From Chamaecyparis obtusa (taxonomy: Eukaryota > Streptophyta > Pinopsida > Cupressales > Cupressaceae), in assembly GCA_027943335.1 (NCBI GenBank), contig BSBK01000879.1, positions 430,001 through 494,000 of the forward strand: a DNA stretch of 64,000 bases. The letters are read 5' to 3'. A program made the translations under genes and the position numbers. Below are positions 60,571-64,000 of the stretch, piece after piece. Position 1 is the first letter of the stretch. Every line of letters starts with the position of its first letter. The notes beneath the pieces are model-generated. The model made no database searches and was not told the DNA's origin. It saw nothing but the letters and a program-made list of their open reading frames with translations.

Positions 60571-61748
60571 TGTTGGCATTAAGCAGAATTGCCACTAGTG
60601 ACAACACTTATTTGCATTCTTAGTGCAAACCGAGCAGAACAGTGCAAACCGAGCAGAACAGTGCAAACCGAGCAGAACAGTGCAAACCGAGCAAAACAGT
60701 GCAAACCAAGCAAAATAGTGCAAATCGAGCAAAACAGTGCAAACCGAGCAGAACAGTGCAAACCGAGCAGAATAGTGCAAACTGAGCAGAACAGTGCAAA
60801 CCGAGCAAGACAGTGCAAACCGAGCAAGATAGTGCAAACCGAGCAGGACAGTGTAAATCGAGTAACATTATGTCTACCGAGTCACCAGTATTTACCGAGT
60901 TCAAAACCTAGCGAGTGGTCAGTATGAACCGTGCCTTCACTTCTACCGAGTGCATGACGATGCCGAGTAATGCAGTGGACGCCGAGTATCAGAAAGTCAC
61001 CGAGTTAGTTTGCAGGAACCGTGTAACCATACTTGGGCCGACTTAGTGGCACTTATGTTTATTTGTCAAGCCAACTTTGTAATTGTAATTGTAATTAATT
61101 GTTTAGACTTGTATATAAACAATGTTGTAAAAATGTCAAGATTGATGTATAAGTATGAATGTGAAAAAGAAAGAAAGGCAGAGATAAGCGAATTACAAAG
61201 GACTTCAGCAGTGTAAGGAACAGCAAAGACAAATTCATCACAGAAGGTGATCAGTACATCAGTGAATCTCAATCAGCAATCCAGTTGCAAAGCAAGAGAT
61301 CTACTGTTTCATCCTAACAGGTGAATCAGTACTAAAATCCTTTAACCGGGTAGACTTAACAGTCTTTTGTAAAATCTCTTTACCAAGTGCATACTTCATT
61401 GTATGTTTGTAAATCCTTTAACAGGGTGGATTTAGCAATCCTTATTGCTCTTAGCAGGGCAGATCATCAGAAGTGATCAATTGTAAGCCTTAACCGGCCA
61501 ACTTTATTCTGCAGTACTAAAGCTTTGTGGGTTTCATCCCCACCCCAGTTTTACTTTCTTTTTGGAAGGTTTCTGGGTAACCAAATCTATGTGTCATTGT
61601 TGTGAATGCTTTTAAGTTTCATGTATTCTATATGCAAAAGGTTAAAGTGAATTATATGTTAATACATCTGTATTTTGAAGAAAATTTGGAGTTACTGATT
61701 CACCCCTCCCCTCCCAGTAACTCGGTTAATTCCTGAATATTTCCAACA
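60571..61748 (+). repeat. 3' LTR of the non-autonomous element
   Basis: 1,178 bases pairing with 54328-55500. Differences include one extra AGAA unit near 61170. Confidence 0.93.
60622..60864 (+). repeat. 19-bp tandem repeat, 13 units (3' LTR)
   Basis: Same array as 54380-54624, again 13 units, with different point variants between the two LTRs. Confidence 0.92.
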
Positions 61749-61834
61749 AATTATTGTGTTATCTGTTGTGTTGAGTATTCCGCTGTGTGATTCTGAAGCT
61801 GCTTAGTTTAAACTATCCTTAATTGGATCCTTCT
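61749..61834. repeat. Shared gag insertion, right part (copy 2)
   Basis: Continues 53510-54327 after the target duplication AATTA. Matches 44103-44190 of copy 1. Confidence 0.6.
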
Positions 61835-62132
61835 CACCTTGGTATGTGTCATATTATTTATGCCCCCATTACCCTTGCCTTTACCTCTCAGGTTTTGCAC
61901 TGGGTGACATCCATTGTTCCTTGATTTATCATTGTCATACTTTCTCTTGAATCCTTGTGAACTATCATTTCATTGTGAGGTTCTGATTGCTAGTACCCTT
62001 TTCAATTTCTCATCTTATAACAATGCCTTAGCATGTGAAAATTCCATAGTTTCTGGTTCATGCATCTCAACCTCAGATCCAATCTTTGGATGTAATCCCA
62101 AAATGAACTTATGTGTCCTAAAACGTTCATCC
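61835..62132 (-). pseudogene. Chromovirus gag, middle part (copy 2)
   Basis: Minus-strand reading gives RVLAIRTSQ, NDSSQGFKRKYDNDKSRNNG and LRGKGKGNGG with one stop, typical of a basic gag linker before the zinc knuckle. It is interrupted at 62132 by a solo LTR. Confidence 0.7.
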
Positions 62133-62823
62133 TGTAAGGAAACTCAGGTGCGGAAACAGCTTCCTACGCTAATCTCTATAGGAGAGTATTGTGCAAATTC
62201 TTTTAAATCCTTACAATTTCAAATTTGTTAACTACTTTAACAAAGATATTGCAACCACATACCATACATACAGAAAAATAGAGAATGACATAATGATATA
62301 CCCTGGGGAAACCTTTCAGTAAAAACCCCAGCACTCCAAAACCTGCACAATGTATTGATCAAAACTATTACAGCTTACAATACACTTGCAATGCAAGTTC
62401 TTTCAGAAGATTTCTAAACCCTTGAAGACAAATCACGGCAGCATAAAACGTTCCAACAATACACTCGCATACTATGTCTTTGCAACCCTAAAAAAGATTA
62501 TATCATGCGCTTCACTTTTTAGGGCTACTCCCAAAGATAACCGTATTAGGGTTTTACCATTCTCCGAGAAAATAGGAACCCCAAAATTGGGGAAGAGTGT
62601 AGAGTACTCAAATTTATCAGTTGCCACATGTCTTCACCTATCATTGAATCTTCTTGACACAGCTCTTACGTGTCATAGGAATCCGTCATAACCGTTTTAG
62701 CCATGATTTCCTTACACATAATTCAAGATGTTGACACATCAACATTATTTGCAAGAAATACATTTTACAAAACAAATAATAAGAATAGGAATTATCCAAG
62801 GTTGAGACACCTTATTCCTAACA
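62133..62823 (-). mobile_element. Solo LTR, 691 bp
   Basis: Begins TGTAAGGAAACTC and ends TTATTCCTAACA, with CATCC on both sides (62128-62132 and 62824-62828). Copy 1 near 44490 shows the empty site. No internal region remains. Orientation is tentatively minus (TGTTAGGAATAAGG...GTTTCCTTACA). Confidence 0.88.
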
Positions 62824-63543
62824 CATCCTCCAGATATAGTGGAACATATTTCACCAAATGGAAAAACCCCTCATGATACTTGGTCACAGACAAAACCCCC
62901 TGGATCAGATTTTGGAACTCAAACACTTTCCTATCATAAAATAGTTGTGGTAACCATTGTTTCCTGAAGAGGACTAGAAAGTCCTCCCAAGATATATATC
63001 TTGGTCCCAACTTCTTCTCAGCCATTTCATTATTCCACCATGTAGTTGCTTTTCCAATCAACTGGAAAGCACCCCATAAAGCCCTAGAATATCCAAAAAG
63101 ATTCTGAACATGAAAGTACTTTTCCATGGAGATGATCTATGCCTCTACATCATCCCGTATAGTTTTCCCATCAAAAGTAGGTGGTATGACCTTTTTAAGA
63201 TCCTTGCTTAGTTCCTCATCTATCTGGACATTATTTAGATCTCTTGTATTTGCCCCAATATTGGTATCTCTCTTACGACATTCTTCAATCCTCCTATCAT
63301 CTCCTCTTTTTGTTAAGCCTCAAGCCTTTGATCTTCCACCTATTTCCTACAAGCTTCATCATCCTGCCGACCCTCATTCTTTCTACCCCTTAAGTCATTT
63401 TCAATGACATTCATTCGATCATTTTGCTACTGCAAGATGTTCCTCTATTCAGCTAAGACGGCTATGATTTCATCCAGCCTTTGATTGGGGAAGCCATTTT
63501 GTTCATTGCTAGTTCCGAATTGGCCACTGTTTCGGGTCTACAT
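62824..63543 (-). pseudogene. Chromovirus gag N-terminal part (copy 2)
   Basis: Frame 62792-63127 reads MEKYFHVQNLFGYSRALWGA then LIGKATTWWNNEMAEKKLGP, WEDFLVLFRKQWLPQ, VFEFQNLIQGVLSVTKYHEG and FFHLVKYVPLYLED, the Retrotrans_gag core (capsid). The likely start ATG is at 63541-63543 (minus), but codon 2 is TAG where copy 1 has CAA (Gln). Confidence 0.85.
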
Positions 63544-64000
63544 GATGACAATCTATTCTTGAATCATGCACATACAAAACTTTAGCATAGAAGACCCAGG
63601 CCCTAGTGTTTAAACACAACTCATATACCACATGTAAAGATGAAAAATCCCATAAATAAATAAACATTATACAAGCCTAAAATAATATTCCATGTATGTC
63701 ATTAATGATAACAATTCGACCAAATTGTCGATATACAATAATCATGAAAAGGAGTTACAAATTATAACATTTGACCAAATCGTTGAATAGTACAATCATT
63801 TAGGCAGTAAAAATACATCATATTATAAAATTTCAACCTTATGTCAATCCAAATGATATAAATCAAAAAATACAATATCAATGATAAACATCATTTCCCA
63901 AACTATCAAAATCACAGTAACAAGGCACCACACTGTCAGCAATCCATGTCTCCTAAGCCTCTAGAGAGCACGTCCACCTACAAATCCTCAGACGAGAGTG
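63544..64000 (-). other. Chromovirus 5' leader (copy 2), continues past the window
   Basis: Repeats about 45209-45605 of copy 1, except for a segment near 63545-63605 absent there. The 5' LTR should lie right of the window. No gene. Confidence 0.65.

Larger units (their letters stand above)
54328..61748 (+). mobile_element. Non-autonomous LTR retrotransposon with two long ORFs and no pol
   Basis: LTRs TGTTGGCATTAAG...TTTCCAACA flank an internal region of about 5.07 kb. The target duplication AATTA is perfect (54323-54327 and 61749-61753), and copy 1 shows the empty site. A perfect initiator-Met primer site and a polypurine tract are present. The internal region encodes a coiled-coil/zinc-knuckle protein and a second long frame, but no protease, integrase, reverse transcriptase or RNase H. 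It must therefore rely on enzymes of another element, perhaps a copia with similar primer and tract signals such as the two in this window. The LTRs differ little, so it is the youngest insertion here. Confidence 0.9.

Overview
The window reads as non-genic nuclear DNA of a plant with a large, repeat-rich genome. The evidence is Ty1/copia and Ty3/gypsy chromovirus LTR elements with initiator-Met tRNA primer sites, a CACTA (EnSpm) DNA transposon, GT-AG introns and long AT microsatellites. A gymnosperm is plausible, given the long LTRs and old nested insertions, but the sequence does not settle this. I see no intact host gene, rRNA, tRNA, CRISPR array or bacterial operon.

Left part (1-48691) is one five-layer nest. 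Layer 0 is a minus-strand Ty3/gypsy chromovirus: its 5' LTR is at about 46357-48691, its decayed gag-pol at about 39711-45208, and its 3' LTR is split into 1-2162 and 39431-39600. Layer 1, inside that LTR, is a DNA element with 27-bp terminal inverted repeats (2163-39430) flanked by TCCT. Layer 2, inside layer 1, is a plus-strand copia element (2568-38462). Layer 3 is two insertions that cut the gag gene of that copia: a 17-kb CACTA transposon (3877-20915, target duplication GGT) and a minus-strand copia (21064-33063). Layer 4 is an LTR-like 1.75-kb insertion inside the CACTA (6507-8259, duplication TCATA) and a 4.3-kb LTR-like insertion inside the left LTR of the inner copia (22342-26612).

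The CACTA element holds the most unusual content. A phase-consistent 13-exon gene (about 9784-13391) combines a SET (histone-methyltransferase type) domain with a segment resembling the plant Ptta/En/Spm transposase family. It is flanked by kilobase-scale inverted repeats, and a run of hairpins and a NOG1-like gene fragment lie toward the right end.

Right part: 48692-51951 is AT-rich spacer with a G-rich tract and degenerate tandem repeats. From 51952 to the window end lies a second, 3'-truncated copy of the same chromovirus (minus strand). It contains an insertion shared with copy 1, a solo LTR (62133-62823, duplication CATCC), and a young non-autonomous LTR element (54328-61748, duplication AATTA). 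That element has copia-type primer and polypurine signals but no reverse transcriptase or integrase. Instead it carries a coiled-coil/zinc-knuckle ORF and a second frame of about 1,027 codons of unknown function.

All boundaries were read by eye from repeats, target duplications and TG...CA or CACTA ends. Family assignments rest on visible motifs, not on database searches.
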